Origin: Flavobacteriaceae bacterium | GTDB lineage: Bacteria; Bacteroidota; Bacteroidia; Flavobacteriales; Flavobacteriaceae | Direction of reading: 5' to 3' | NCBI GenBank assembly: GCA_029245825.1 | Contig: JAQWON010000010.1 | Coordinates: 1 to 19,934 of the forward strand | Length of the DNA stretch: 19,934 nucleotides | Part shown: positions 1 to 6,983 of the stretch, piece after piece | Layout: the number at the start of each line of letters is the position of its first letter | Position numbering within the stretch: the stretch's first letter is position 1 | Translations under genes and position numbers: made by a program | The notes under the pieces: model-generated | Database searches by the model: none | Told to the model about the DNA's origin: nothing | Seen by the model: the letters and a program-made list of their open reading frames with translations, nothing else

Positions 1-1
1 A

Positions 2-760
2 TATGGTCCTTTCCCTTTTAGTTCTGAGGATGCTTTAAAACAATGGGAGGCAATAACTCCCCAATTAGGTTTCAGTGGAAGTGGTTTTTTTAATTACAGT
101 GTTTCTGAATTTAGTTCTTTATTAGAAGAATATGGTTTAAAAGCTAAGTCAGCTCATATAGATTTGGAGACCTTACATTCCCGTATGCCACAAGTCGGTG
201 AGGCTGCTAGGTCTTTGGATTTAGAATGTGTTGGAATAGCAGCTATCCCAGAAGAGAAAAGAACTACTTTGGATGGCTATAAGAATATGGCAGATGAATT
301 TAATGTAATAGGTGAGCTGGCAAAAAAAGAAGGCTTAAAGTTTATTTATCATAATCATGGATATGGATTACAAGAGCAAGATGGTCAAGTGCCGATGAAG
401 TTAATTTTAGAAAATACAGATCCCGAATTAGTCTTTTTTGAAATGGATATATTTTGGACTACTGCTGGTGGAGCTAGTCCTATAGAATACTTGAAGTCTT
501 ATCCAAAAAGATATATATGCATGCATTTAAAAGACATGTCCAAGTTAGTTCATTTTTCTAAAGATGGAGGTAATCCTCAACAGTGGATTGAATTGCTTCC
601 TTATATGACCAATGTAGGTAATGGAATTCTCGATATTAATAAAATAGTATATGAAGCCAAAAAAAGTGGTGTTAAACATTTTTTTGTAGAACAAGATATA
701 GTAGAAAACCCTAATATCGCCTTGCAAGAAAGTATAGATTTTTTAATAAATATTAATTAG
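2..760 (+). CDS. Sugar phosphate isomerase/epimerase, 3' part
   Basis: This is the C-terminal 252 residues of a TIM-barrel protein of the xylose isomerase-like / AP endonuclease family 2 fold. The frame is open to the window edge, so the true start lies upstream; the first in-frame start-like codon (TTG at 164) is internal. Recognisable pieces are YGPFPFSS at the edge, a metal-ligand strand ending in FIYHNHGYGL (residues about 116-125 of the visible part), FFEMDIFW, the CMHLKDMSK strand, and a C-terminal FFVEQDIVENP segment followed by a last helix. These are typical of the Bacteroidota enzymes and contain the His, Asp and Glu positions that usually bind a divalent metal. Family members interconvert keto- and aldo-sugars or epimers, but the substrate cannot be read from the sequence. 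Family assignment is firm; exact activity is unknown. Confidence 0.88.
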   Translation, partial: YGPFPFSSEDALKQWEAITPQLGFSGSGFFNYSVSEFSSLLEEYGLKAKSAHIDLETLHSRMPQVGEAARSLDLECVGIAAIPEEKRTTLDGYKNMADEFNVIGELAKKEGLKFIYHNHGYGLQEQDGQVPMKLILENTDPELVFFEMDIFWTTAGGASPIEYLKSYPKRYICMHLKDMSKLVHFSKDGGNPQQWIELLPYMTNVGNGILDINKIVYEAKKSGVKHFFVEQDIVENPNIALQESIDFLININ

Positions 761-830
761 TCGTTTCTTATTGTTATTTGCAAAATAAGGGGGGTCTATA
801 TTCGCCTTACACGGTGAAAATTTATTTTCT

Positions 831-838
831 TACATTTA
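831..838 (+). promoter_or_regulatory. Candidate -7 promoter box for the PIG-L gene
   Basis: TACATTTA lies 20 bases before the ATG at 859 and matches seven of eight positions of the Bacteroidota -7 element TAnnTTTG. I see no clear -33 TTTG at the right distance, so the call rests on one box only. Confidence 0.35.
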
Positions 839-858
839 AGTAACTAAAAATCAAGATA

Positions 859-1710
859 ATGAAAACAACTAATAAATTCATTCTCCTCTTTATCATTAAT
901 ATCCCGTTATGTTTTTCACAACCAAAAACACCAATAAGTGAATGGGTAGGAAAAACTATATTGCTTATAGGTGCACATCCAGATGATGACCATCAATCAC
1001 AAGGAACATTAGCAATGTTAAAAGCAAATGGCAATAACATCTACATAGTGACTTTAACTACTGGAAATGTCGGCACTAAAGACCCTAATATGAGCAAAAC
1101 GGATTTGTCTAAAATAAGAAGGCAAGAGCAAATTGATGCTATGAAAGAGATTGGTCTTTCAGAAGAACATTATGTTAATCTAGGTTATGATGATGGGCGT
1201 CTAGAATTTGCTGATAAGGAAGAAGCAATAGGCAAACTAGTACATTATATTCGTAAATTTAAACCTGATGTACTGATGTCGTTTGATCCAGGATTTAATT
1301 ATCAGGTATGGCATAAGAGTGATCACCGAGCAGCAGCTTATTTAACAGCTGATGCTGTTAGGGCAGCAGAATGGCCCTTAATGTATGAAGGAGATATTAT
1401 TCATAAAAATTTGGATGCCCACCTTGTTCCTGAATTTCTTTTTTATGGAGGTAATATAAAAGACAAAAACACAACAGTAAATATTGACAAATATGTTAAT
1501 CAAAGAGTGGCTGCTGGAGCTAAATATTTAAGTCAATGGTCGAGTGGATGGTTCAACTATTTAGGGTCAGACATTAATAATTATCCAGACAAAGAAAATG
1601 TTTACAAGAAAATAAGAGATAGAATAAAGATAGTTAATGGAGTGTCTGTTGAGCAATTTAGACATTACAAAGGAATTCCAGATGGAATGGGAAGAAGCCC
1701 AAGAGATTGA
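859..1710 (+). CDS. Secreted PIG-L/LmbE-family deacetylase
   Basis: This 283-residue protein belongs to the PIG-L (LmbE-like) zinc-dependent N-deacetylase family, whose members remove acetyl groups from N-acetylglucosamine-type sugars or sugar conjugates. A signal peptide (residues 1-20, ending LCFSQ) predicts export. The family signature AHPDDD is at residues 39-44, giving the zinc ligands His40 and Asp43, and the second motif HKSDHR is at 152-157, supplying the third His. The central YDDGRL segment (110-115) is also typical. The length is close to family norm and the ORF is intact. It starts 98 bases after the isomerase and has its own candidate promoter box, so it may be separately transcribed; a hairpin terminator follows. 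The substrate is not evident. Export suggests a role on periplasmic or extracellular amino sugars rather than in thiol cofactor biosynthesis. Confidence 0.9.
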   Translation: MKTTNKFILLFIINIPLCFSQPKTPISEWVGKTILLIGAHPDDDHQSQGTLAMLKANGNNIYIVTLTTGNVGTKDPNMSKTDLSKIRRQEQIDAMKEIGLSEEHYVNLGYDDGRLEFADKEEAIGKLVHYIRKFKPDVLMSFDPGFNYQVWHKSDHRAAAYLTADAVRAAEWPLMYEGDIIHKNLDAHLVPEFLFYGGNIKDKNTTVNIDKYVNQRVAAGAKYLSQWSSGWFNYLGSDINNYPDKENVYKKIRDRIKIVNGVSVEQFRHYKGIPDGMGRSPRD

Positions 1711-1757
1711 AAAGTTTCACTGGGTGCTGGTAATTTTATAAGTATTATAAATGTAAA

Positions 1758-1784
1758 AAACCCTCTTCAAAAGTAAGAGGGTTT
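1758..1784. terminator. Bidirectional hairpin terminator
   Basis: A perfect 10-bp inverted repeat (AAACCCTCTT and AAGAGGGTTT) with a 7-base loop lies between the converging PIG-L and cold shock genes. A-rich bases on the left become a U-tract on the minus strand, so it can end transcription from both sides, more strongly for the minus strand. Confidence 0.85.
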
Positions 1785-1811
1785 ATCAAAAATTTAAAAT
1801 TATTGAAAAAA

Positions 1812-2003
1812 TTATTGAATTTTAACATTTATTGCACTAGGTCCTTTAGGAGTGTCTTCAACATCATAAGTAACCTTATCTCCATCACTAATTTGATCAG
1901 TTAAGTTATTTGCGTGAACAAAAATATCTTTGCCCTCTTCACCTTCTATAAATCCAAACCCTTTTGCTTGATTAAAAAATTTTACAGTTCCTGTTTTACT
2001 CAT
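1812..2003 (-). CDS. Cold shock protein (CspA family)
   Basis: This 63-residue protein is a single cold shock domain that binds single-stranded RNA and DNA and acts as an RNA chaperone in the cytoplasm. The RNP1-type motif KGFGFI is at residues 14-19 and the RNP2-type motif DIFVHA at 26-31, each carrying the aromatic side chains that stack on bases. The frame stays open upstream for about 50 more codons. I place the start at the ATG at 2003, because MSKTGTVKFF is the normal Csp beginning and the upstream extension is AT-rich nonsense. The gene converges on the PIG-L gene, sharing a terminator, and diverges from the DUF4920 gene. A candidate -7 box (TACATTCG on the minus strand, 2032-2039) lies inside a perfect inverted repeat at 2028-2045. 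Which Csp paralogue this is, and whether it is cold-induced, cannot be told. Confidence 0.95.
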   Translation of the reverse strand: MSKTGTVKFFNQAKGFGFIEGEEGKDIFVHANNLTDQISDGDKVTYDVEDTPKGPSAINVKIQ

Positions 2004-2027
2004 TTTTATTATATTTTTATTTTTAAT

Positions 2028-2045
2028 TATGCGAATGTACGCATA
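2028..2045. repeat. Inverted repeat in the cold shock gene leader/promoter
   Basis: TATGCG and CGCATA form a perfect 6-bp inverted repeat around a 6-base centre, 25 bases upstream of the csp start. Read on the minus strand, the centre and right arm contain TACATTCG, one base from the TAnnTTTG promoter box. It could be an operator, a leader hairpin or chance. Confidence 0.4.
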
Positions 2046-2154
2046 AAGAAGAAGTAAATGCTTATTAATTTGTATTATATAACCTTTGCTGTTAATTTTT
2101 TGTATCAGATTACCTTTAATTTGATTATATTTAATTGGGTTAAAATAAGTAATC

Positions 2155-2595
2155 ATGAGGAAACTAGTAATATTTTTAATTTTTACTCCACTTATTTCTT
2201 TTGGACAAATTCAATCCTTATTTGGAGAAAAATTTACAGCTACAGAAACTAAAGACTTCATTGACGATAAAGACTTAATAAATTTGCAGGATAATATTCA
2301 AATTAAAGGGGAAATTAAGTCTACATGTAAAATGAAGGGATGTTGGATGGAATTGGATGTTGCTGAGAAAACTATTTTTGTAAGATTCAAAGATTATGGT
2401 TTTTTTGTGCCTAAAGAAGGAGCAGAAGGAAAATTAGCTGTTGTTAATGGAAAACTTTCTATTGACACATTAAGCGTAGCTCAGTTAAAGCATTATGCTG
2501 AAGATGCAGGGAAGTCTAAGGAAGAGATATCATTAATTGATAAGGAGGAAATAACAATGTCATTTCTTGCTGAAGGGGTAATTATAATGAATTAA
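2155..2595 (+). CDS. DUF4920 domain protein, secreted
   Basis: This 146-residue protein matches the DUF4920 family of Bacteroidota by recall of its hallmark segments. An N-terminal signal peptide (residues 1-18, ending SFGQ) is followed by FGEKF, then TCKMKGCWMEL (57-67), VRFKDYGFFVP, and a C-terminal HYAEDAGKSKEE segment. The two cysteines (Cys58 and Cys63) next to Trp64 are the most conserved feature and could bind a metal or form a disulfide in the periplasm, but the function of the family is not established. The ATG at 2155 gives the signal peptide directly, so the start is secure. It diverges from the cold shock gene, and 85 bases separate it from the next small gene. A TATATTTA box at 2126-2133 is a weak candidate promoter. 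Confidence 0.85.
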   Translation: MRKLVIFLIFTPLISFGQIQSLFGEKFTATETKDFIDDKDLINLQDNIQIKGEIKSTCKMKGCWMELDVAEKTIFVRFKDYGFFVPKEGAEGKLAVVNGKLSIDTLSVAQLKHYAEDAGKSKEEISLIDKEEITMSFLAEGVIIMN

Positions 2596-2680
2596 TGAAA
2601 AATTTTGTTTTGAATACTTTTAATTGGTTGTCGAAGTAATTTCGTCAAATTTTTTATATTAAAAGTCTAACTGTCCATAG

Positions 2681-2923
2681 ATGTCTAGGTATATATTAAT
2701 CTTTTTAATTAGTTTATTTTTCAATTGTAAAAAGAATGATGATTGTATAGAAATTGAAGAAAAAAGAGACATTAATGGAGAATACTATTTTTATTTTAGA
2801 GGTAGTATTAGTGGAGTAGGAGGAACAAATGAAGATGGGTTTTCAGAAGATCGTTGGGGCTCTGGGGAAGTATCAAAAGAAGTCTATGATTCACATGAAA
2901 TTGGAGATCAATATTGCTATTAA
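2681..2923 (+). CDS. Small lipoprotein, hypothetical
   Basis: This is an 80-residue protein with a hydrophobic N-terminus ending in a lipobox-like FFNC, so Cys16 would be lipidated and the mature chain would be about 65 residues. The mature part is acidic and rich in Gly and aromatic residues, including a GEYYFYFRGS stretch and a second cysteine near the end. I do not recognise a family. The reading frame, signal and position directly ahead of the histidine phosphatase (6 bases between stop and ATG) support a real gene cotranscribed with it. It would sit on the periplasmic side of the inner membrane or on the outer membrane. Confidence 0.65.
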   Translation: MSRYILIFLISLFFNCKKNDDCIEIEEKRDINGEYYFYFRGSISGVGGTNEDGFSEDRWGSGEVSKEVYDSHEIGDQYCY

Positions 2924-2929
2924 TTAAAG

Positions 2930-3493
2930 ATGAATAAAAAAGTTAAATTTTATTTAATACTATTTGCATCCTTATCAATAGGACTCTTTATTGGTTATTT
3001 GATAGCAACATATGCGATAAAAACAACTTTTGACAAAAAAAATAGTATTACTACATTTTACTTAATACGACATGCTGAAAAAGACAGAAGTAATCCAAAT
3101 GAGAAGAACCCAAATTTAACTTCAAAAGGACTAGCCAGAGCCAATCATTGGGCAAAATATTTTGACAGCATACCCTTAAATTCCATTTATACAACCTCTT
3201 ATAAAAGGACAATGCAGACTATTGATCCAGTTTCTAGGAAAAAAAACATCGAACCAAAAATATATTCACCGAATAAAATCAATATTCAGAACTTTATTAA
3301 AACTAATTATGGGAAAAATATCCTGATTTCAGGACATAGCAATACAACCCCAGATATGGTTAATAGATTAATTAACGAAAAAAAATATGAAGATATGCTG
3401 GATTCTGATAATAAGAGTTTATATGTTGTAAAATTGATTGACTCTAGCATTAATGTTGAAGTGAGATCGATAAGTTTTAAATCTAAAAATTAG
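2930..3493 (+). CDS. Membrane-anchored histidine phosphatase (SixA/PGM-like)
   Basis: This 187-residue protein belongs to the histidine phosphatase (phosphoglycerate mutase-like) superfamily. The core motif LIRHAE is at residues 45-50, with His48 as the expected phospho-acceptor and Arg47 beside it. YKRTMQT at 91-97 supplies the second conserved Arg, and GHSN at 135-138 supplies the second catalytic His136. It is short, like SixA-type phosphatases, with no room for a large cap domain. Residues 7-30 form a single membrane segment, so the catalytic domain probably faces the periplasm; that makes SixA-like dephosphorylation of cytoplasmic phosphohistidine unlikely. It starts 6 bases after the small lipoprotein gene. 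Substrate unknown. Confidence 0.82.
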   Translation: MNKKVKFYLILFASLSIGLFIGYLIATYAIKTTFDKKNSITTFYLIRHAEKDRSNPNEKNPNLTSKGLARANHWAKYFDSIPLNSIYTTSYKRTMQTIDPVSRKKNIEPKIYSPNKINIQNFIKTNYGKNILISGHSNTTPDMVNRLINEKKYEDMLDSDNKSLYVVKLIDSSINVEVRSISFKSKN

Positions 3494-3528
3494 TGACAGT
3501 TATCTTTAAATCTAACAAAACTAATCTA

Positions 3529-3536
3529 TACATTTG
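3529..3536 (+). promoter_or_regulatory. -7 promoter box for the NTF2-like lipoprotein gene
   Basis: TACATTTG is an exact match to the Bacteroidota TAnnTTTG element, 23 bases upstream of the ATG at 3560. No good -33 TTTG is visible at the usual spacing. Confidence 0.5.
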
Positions 3537-3559
3537 TTCAATAATAAAAATTAAATAAA

Positions 3560-4093
3560 ATGAAAAATATTATACTACTACTAATTTCAGTTTCATTAAT
3601 GACGTCATGTATTGAAACTACAAAAAGCAATAATAAAATTATTGAAAAGCAATCAATAATTGGATATGATATTTCAGATGAGGGAGAAAAAAGAGATCTT
3701 GAGGCTGGATCAATTGAAAATATTACACTATGGGATAATTATATAAAAGCGCATAATGACAGAGATTTTGATGTTATCAGATCATTAGATTCTGACACCT
3801 TCAAAGCAAGAGGTCCACAAGGGCAGTTTATAGAGGGAATTGATGCTCATATTGAGTTTTTAAGCCAATGGTTTGATCAAAATTCTCCCAAATGGAAAAT
3901 TAAATATGCTATTGCTAATGATGTTAGAACAAAAGATGGAGAATTAAGACAATGGGTTACAGCTGGACATGATGTGACTCTTACTGTCGATGGAAAAGAA
4001 GTAAATTTATATCAAGTCATTGATGCATTAATTTCAGATGGAAAAGTTCAAGAGTTTTATGTTCATGAACGAGTAAAAGGAGAAAACGAATAA
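3560..4093 (+). CDS. Lipoprotein with SnoaL/NTF2-like domain
   Basis: This 177-residue protein has a lipoprotein signal with lipobox LMTSC (Cys17). The mature part begins with a Lys/Ser/Asn-rich linker and then has the layout of an NTF2/SnoaL-like cone fold: a helix with NYIKAHNDRDFD (about residues 61-72), a segment with IEFLSQWFDQNSPKWKI (92-108), and two long strands ending in VNLYQVIDALISDGKVQEFYVHE. The pattern 'helix, DRDFDVI, later strands with DGKV' is characteristic of this fold, used both for small enzymes and ligand-binding proteins. No catalytic residues can be assigned. It has its own candidate promoter box and converges on the plug-like gene at 4161. The fold is a fairly confident inference; the role is unknown. 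Confidence 0.75.
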   Translation: MKNIILLLISVSLMTSCIETTKSNNKIIEKQSIIGYDISDEGEKRDLEAGSIENITLWDNYIKAHNDRDFDVIRSLDSDTFKARGPQGQFIEGIDAHIEFLSQWFDQNSPKWKIKYAIANDVRTKDGELRQWVTAGHDVTLTVDGKEVNLYQVIDALISDGKVQEFYVHERVKGENE

Positions 4094-4160
4094 TTTTTAA
4101 TTTTCAGCTTAATTCCTATTAGGAAATTTGATTTTATTGATTTGATTCCGGTTAATTAGT

Positions 4161-4601
4161 TTAATCTTTTTTTAATATAATTTCGATCACACCGGCAGAA
4201 CCCCTTAGTCCATATCTACTAGTTTCCATTGCAGATTTTAAAACCTTTACATCTTGAATATCTTGAATTTCAATATCCAAAGGAATATATTGACCCATTA
4301 GAACTCCATTAATAGCCCATTCTACATATTTGTTTGAAGTAGAAAAAATAGCTCCTGTATTAAATAAAACTTTTCCATCTTCTTCATAAACGCCCGGACC
4401 TAAAGCAGGTTTTATGGCATCCCATAAATTATTTGCATCGTAATTAATTGTTCTTGACGAAGATTGTTTTTTTCTTTTTTTCTTTTTTTTTGACGAAGAC
4501 TTTTGACTTTTTTTAACATCTGTTTTGTTTGCTTTTTCTTTGATTTCAGCTTCTTGGGCAAATGAAAAAATAAAAAATAAAAAGTATGGCAATATTCTCA
4601 T
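4161..4601 (-). CDS. Stand-alone TonB-plug-like secreted protein
   Basis: This 146-residue protein resembles only the plug domain of TonB-dependent receptors, without the 22-strand barrel. After a signal peptide (residues 1-15, ending FSFAQ) comes a strongly basic Lys/Ser linker (about 22-50). A compact domain follows (55-146), with AINGVLMGQ in place of the usual DGV strand and an IQDVKVLKSAMETSRYG segment at 114-130, then LRGSAGVIEIILKKD. That last stretch matches the 'YGxRGANGVIxIxTK' ending of SusC-type plugs. The stop codon comes directly after it, where a receptor would enter its barrel. It is the last gene of a minus-strand operon, 16 bases after the pirin gene. It might be a periplasmic adaptor, a decoy plug or a decayed receptor; the intact signal peptide and frame argue against simple decay. 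Confidence 0.7.
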   Translation of the reverse strand: MRILPYFLFFIFSFAQEAEIKEKANKTDVKKSQKSSSKKKKKRKKQSSSRTINYDANNLWDAIKPALGPGVYEEDGKVLFNTGAIFSTSNKYVEWAINGVLMGQYIPLDIEIQDIQDVKVLKSAMETSRYGLRGSAGVIEIILKKD

Positions 4602-4617
4602 CTTTATTTATTGTAAA

Positions 4618-5358
4618 TTATGAATAGGTTTTATAGGAGGGCATTTGCGGTGAAATGATTTCAAAAATTTTGCTGTTTTCTATTACTTCAAAACTTATCT
4701 TATTTGTGTTTTCAACCTTAAAAAACACTCCTTTCTTTAAGATATTCTCTTTGTATTTAAGAGAACCTTCATATAAAAATAATGAATGAATTGATTCTGA
4801 GGAAATTTTTAAAGTATGTTTTCCCTTGTTTAGTTTGTATTCATTTATTAAAATTCCTTCAGTATCCATTCTCATTGGAGAATTCTTTCCTACTATAAAC
4901 TTAATAGTTTTATTTTCAGAAGATGTTTTTTTAAAAACTTCTGATTTGTAATCATCATAAGAAGCCTCTTTTTGAAGGGACTTTTTCAGATCTGGATCAA
5001 ACCAAATTTGGAAGATTTCAGAATTTTTATCAATTTCTTCAGCATGAGAAACTCCATTACCAGATCTAATTATTTGAACATCTCCCTCAGAAAGAGGGAT
5101 CCATTTGTTTTGTTTCGTATCAAAATGGTTGATATTTCCCTTTAACACAAAACTGCATATCTCAAAACCTTTATGAGGATGTAACCCTATCATACTCTTT
5201 TTTGATGAGGTCCAGGCATGAGCCCAATAAAATAAGTTGGAATAAGGCTTTAATTCTCCTCCATCTTGTGAAAATCCAATGGGTTTTTTTTCTAGAATTT
5301 CCCCATTATTAAAATTTCCATTTGCTTGGTCCTCTTTTTTAAAGATTGTTACTCCCAT
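4618..5358 (-). CDS. Pirin family protein
   Basis: This 246-residue bicupin belongs to the pirin family, cytoplasmic iron-binding proteins some of which act as quercetin 2,3-dioxygenases and others as redox-sensitive partners of transcription or metabolism. The N-terminal cupin carries His60 and His62 in HPHKGFE and His105 and Glu107 in SHAEE. The 2-residue and 45-residue spacings are those of the four metal ligands of human pirin, so the metal site appears complete. The C-terminal cupin is divergent and lacks such a set, which is normal. Its ATG directly abuts the TAA of the upstream FMN reductase gene with no base between them, so the two are cotranscribed and probably translationally coupled. 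That pairing suggests a role in redox or quinone/flavonoid-type chemistry, which is an inference. Confidence 0.93.
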   Translation of the reverse strand: MGVTIFKKEDQANGNFNNGEILEKKPIGFSQDGGELKPYSNLFYWAHAWTSSKKSMIGLHPHKGFEICSFVLKGNINHFDTKQNKWIPLSEGDVQIIRSGNGVSHAEEIDKNSEIFQIWFDPDLKKSLQKEASYDDYKSEVFKKTSSENKTIKFIVGKNSPMRMDTEGILINEYKLNKGKHTLKISSESIHSLFLYEGSLKYKENILKKGVFFKVENTNKISFEVIENSKIFEIISPQMPSYKTYS

Positions 5359-5895
5359 TTAATTAATATTTGAGAGGAATAAACTTAACGCTTTTTCAAA
5401 TTCATTTTTTATATCCTTATTTAATATTCCTTCTTCTACAGTAAAGTTTTTATCAAAATTTGGAAGTGAAAATGTTGGAATTTGATAAGGATTTCCTTTA
5501 GAAATTCTTGAATGTGCAATTTCAAGAACCTTCTTAGCTCCTCTATCACCATTTGAAGTCGCTAATAAAAACATTGGCTTGTTGAACCAAACAATTTTTT
5601 CAATTCTAGAAATCCAATCAAAAATATTTTTAAATGCTACCGTGTATGCTCCATTATGTTCAGCAAATGAAATAATAATACCATCTGCTGTTTTTAAAAT
5701 TTCTTTAAATTTATATGCAAGCTTAGGAATTCCTTCTTTTTTTTCCCTATCAACACTATAGATAGGCATTTCAAAATCATTTAGATCTAAAATCACATGT
5801 ATTGAATTATTAACTTTTGACAAGGTATATTTTGCTAAAGTTCTGTTAATAGACTTTGTCGAGGAGCTGGCTCCAAAAGCAACAATTTTTTTCAT
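5359..5895 (-). CDS. NADPH-dependent FMN reductase family protein
   Basis: This 178-residue flavodoxin-fold protein belongs to the NADPH-dependent FMN reductase / azoreductase family. The phosphate-binding loop GASSSTKSINRTLA is at residues 8-21. The segment ISFAEHNGAYTVAFKNIFDW, near residue 75-95, has the EHNG(A/S) motif that contacts the isoalloxazine ring and the following helix used for dimerisation. It would reduce quinones, azo compounds or free flavin in the cytoplasm using NAD(P)H. It is the first gene of a minus-strand operon with pirin (zero spacing) and the plug-like gene, and it diverges from the SUMF1-like gene at 6002. The start at 5895 places the flavin loop at the normal distance from the N-terminus. 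Confidence 0.92.
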   Translation of the reverse strand: MKKIVAFGASSSTKSINRTLAKYTLSKVNNSIHVILDLNDFEMPIYSVDREKKEGIPKLAYKFKEILKTADGIIISFAEHNGAYTVAFKNIFDWISRIEKIVWFNKPMFLLATSNGDRGAKKVLEIAHSRISKGNPYQIPTFSLPNFDKNFTVEEGILNKDIKNEFEKALSLFLSNIN

Positions 5896-5965
5896 ATTTA
5901 TTCTTTAAATAATAATAAGGGTTTTATAATATTAAGCGGTATTATTTAAGAGTAACTGTTTGTTT

Positions 5966-5995
5966 TTTGGTTATTAAAACTTATAGGTAAATTTA
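5966..5995 (+). promoter_or_regulatory. Bacteroidota-type promoter of the SUMF1-like gene
   Basis: TTTG (5966-5969), an 18-base spacer and TAAATTTA (5988-5995) match the TTTG / TAnnTTTG architecture with one deviation in the last base. The box ends only six bases before the ATG at 6002, so the transcript would have almost no leader. Confidence 0.55.
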
Positions 5996-6001
5996 TACTA
6001 A

Positions 6002-6964
6002 ATGAATTACTTAAATCAAACATTTTTATTTTTTATTATTTTAACATCATATAAAGTAGGTGCTCAAAATAATTATATTCAAAAAGTTCCTCAAACAGAA
6101 GAGAATGTTCCAATGATATTTATTCCTTCAGGTTTTTTTAAAATGGGTAGTCCAAAATCGGAGATTGGACATTTTGCAGATGAAGGACCTCAACATGAAG
6201 TTAAAATAGATGCTTTTTGGATTGGTAAATATGAAATAACTTGGAACTTGTATAATCTTTTTATATCCAGAGAAATGGATCAATATCAAATAGAAAAGAA
6301 TTCACAAAGTGAAGTTTCAATTGATGCAGACGCTGTTTCGGGAGCTACTATGCCTTATGTTGAAATGAGCTTTGGTATGGGAACTGATGGATACCCAGCA
6401 ATAAGCATGACACAATTGGCAGCAGTTAAATTTTGTGAATGGTTATCAGCAATGACAGGACAATTTTATCGACTGCCAACAGAGGCTGAATGGGAATATG
6501 CATGTAGAGCTGGATCAGAGGGAGCCTATTCTTTTGGGGAAGATTCTAGTAAATTAAAAGAGTATGCTTGGTATTCTGATAACAGCAATGAAAAATATCA
6601 AAAAGTAGGACAAAAGAAACCAAATTCTTGGGGTTTATATGACATGCATGGTAATGTAGCTGAATGGACCCTAGATCAATACATACCAACTACATATAAA
6701 AAACGCAAGAAAAATGCAGTTAATCCTTATGAAGTTCCAACGAAAATATACCCTAGGGTAGTAAGGGGTGGATCATGGATGGATAAACCAAATAGACTTA
6801 GGAGCTCTTCAAGAAGACCTTCTTCAAAAAGATGGAAAAGAAGAGATCCGCAAATTCCCAAAAGTCTTTGGTGGTATACAGATGCTCAGTTTTTAGGATT
6901 TAGAATTGTCCGTCCACTTGAAACCCCACCTAAAGAGATTCAAAAAAAATATTGGAGTTATTAA
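6002..6964 (+). CDS. Secreted SUMF1/FGE-like protein without catalytic cysteines
   Basis: This 320-residue protein has the formylglycine-generating enzyme (SUMF1) fold. After a signal peptide (residues 1-21, ending VGAQ) it has IPSGFFKMGS (41-50), DAFWIGKYEIT (70-80), PAISMTQLAAVKFCEWL (132-148), FYRLPTEAEWEYACRAG (155-171), GLYDMHGNVAEWT (211-223), RVVRGGSW (252-259) and LGFRIVRP near the end. True FGEs carry two cysteines just after GGS(F/W); here those positions are Asp261 and Leu266, so formylglycine formation is not expected. The insert at about 104-126, with DADAVSGATMPYVEMSFGM, resembles a subfamily I recall from marine Bacteroidota and Planctomycetes. It is followed after 19 bases by the Gfo/Idh/MocA gene, so the two are very likely cotranscribed. 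It may bind a carbohydrate or protein partner rather than act as an enzyme. Confidence 0.88.
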   Translation: MNYLNQTFLFFIILTSYKVGAQNNYIQKVPQTEENVPMIFIPSGFFKMGSPKSEIGHFADEGPQHEVKIDAFWIGKYEITWNLYNLFISREMDQYQIEKNSQSEVSIDADAVSGATMPYVEMSFGMGTDGYPAISMTQLAAVKFCEWLSAMTGQFYRLPTEAEWEYACRAGSEGAYSFGEDSSKLKEYAWYSDNSNEKYQKVGQKKPNSWGLYDMHGNVAEWTLDQYIPTTYKKRKKNAVNPYEVPTKIYPRVVRGGSWMDKPNRLRSSSRRPSSKRWKRRDPQIPKSLWWYTDAQFLGFRIVRPLETPPKEIQKKYWSY

Positions 6965-6983
6965 TCAAATAAATTTTAATCAA

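Noticed and set aside
2004..2156. N-terminal extension of the cold shock protein
   Set aside because: The extension is Ile/Asn/Lys-rich translation of intergenic DNA; the canonical Csp start is the ATG at 2003.
4113..4125. Short palindrome TTCCTATTAGGAA between converging genes, as a terminator
   Set aside because: The two arms meet around one base, leaving room for only a weak hairpin, and no T-tract follows.
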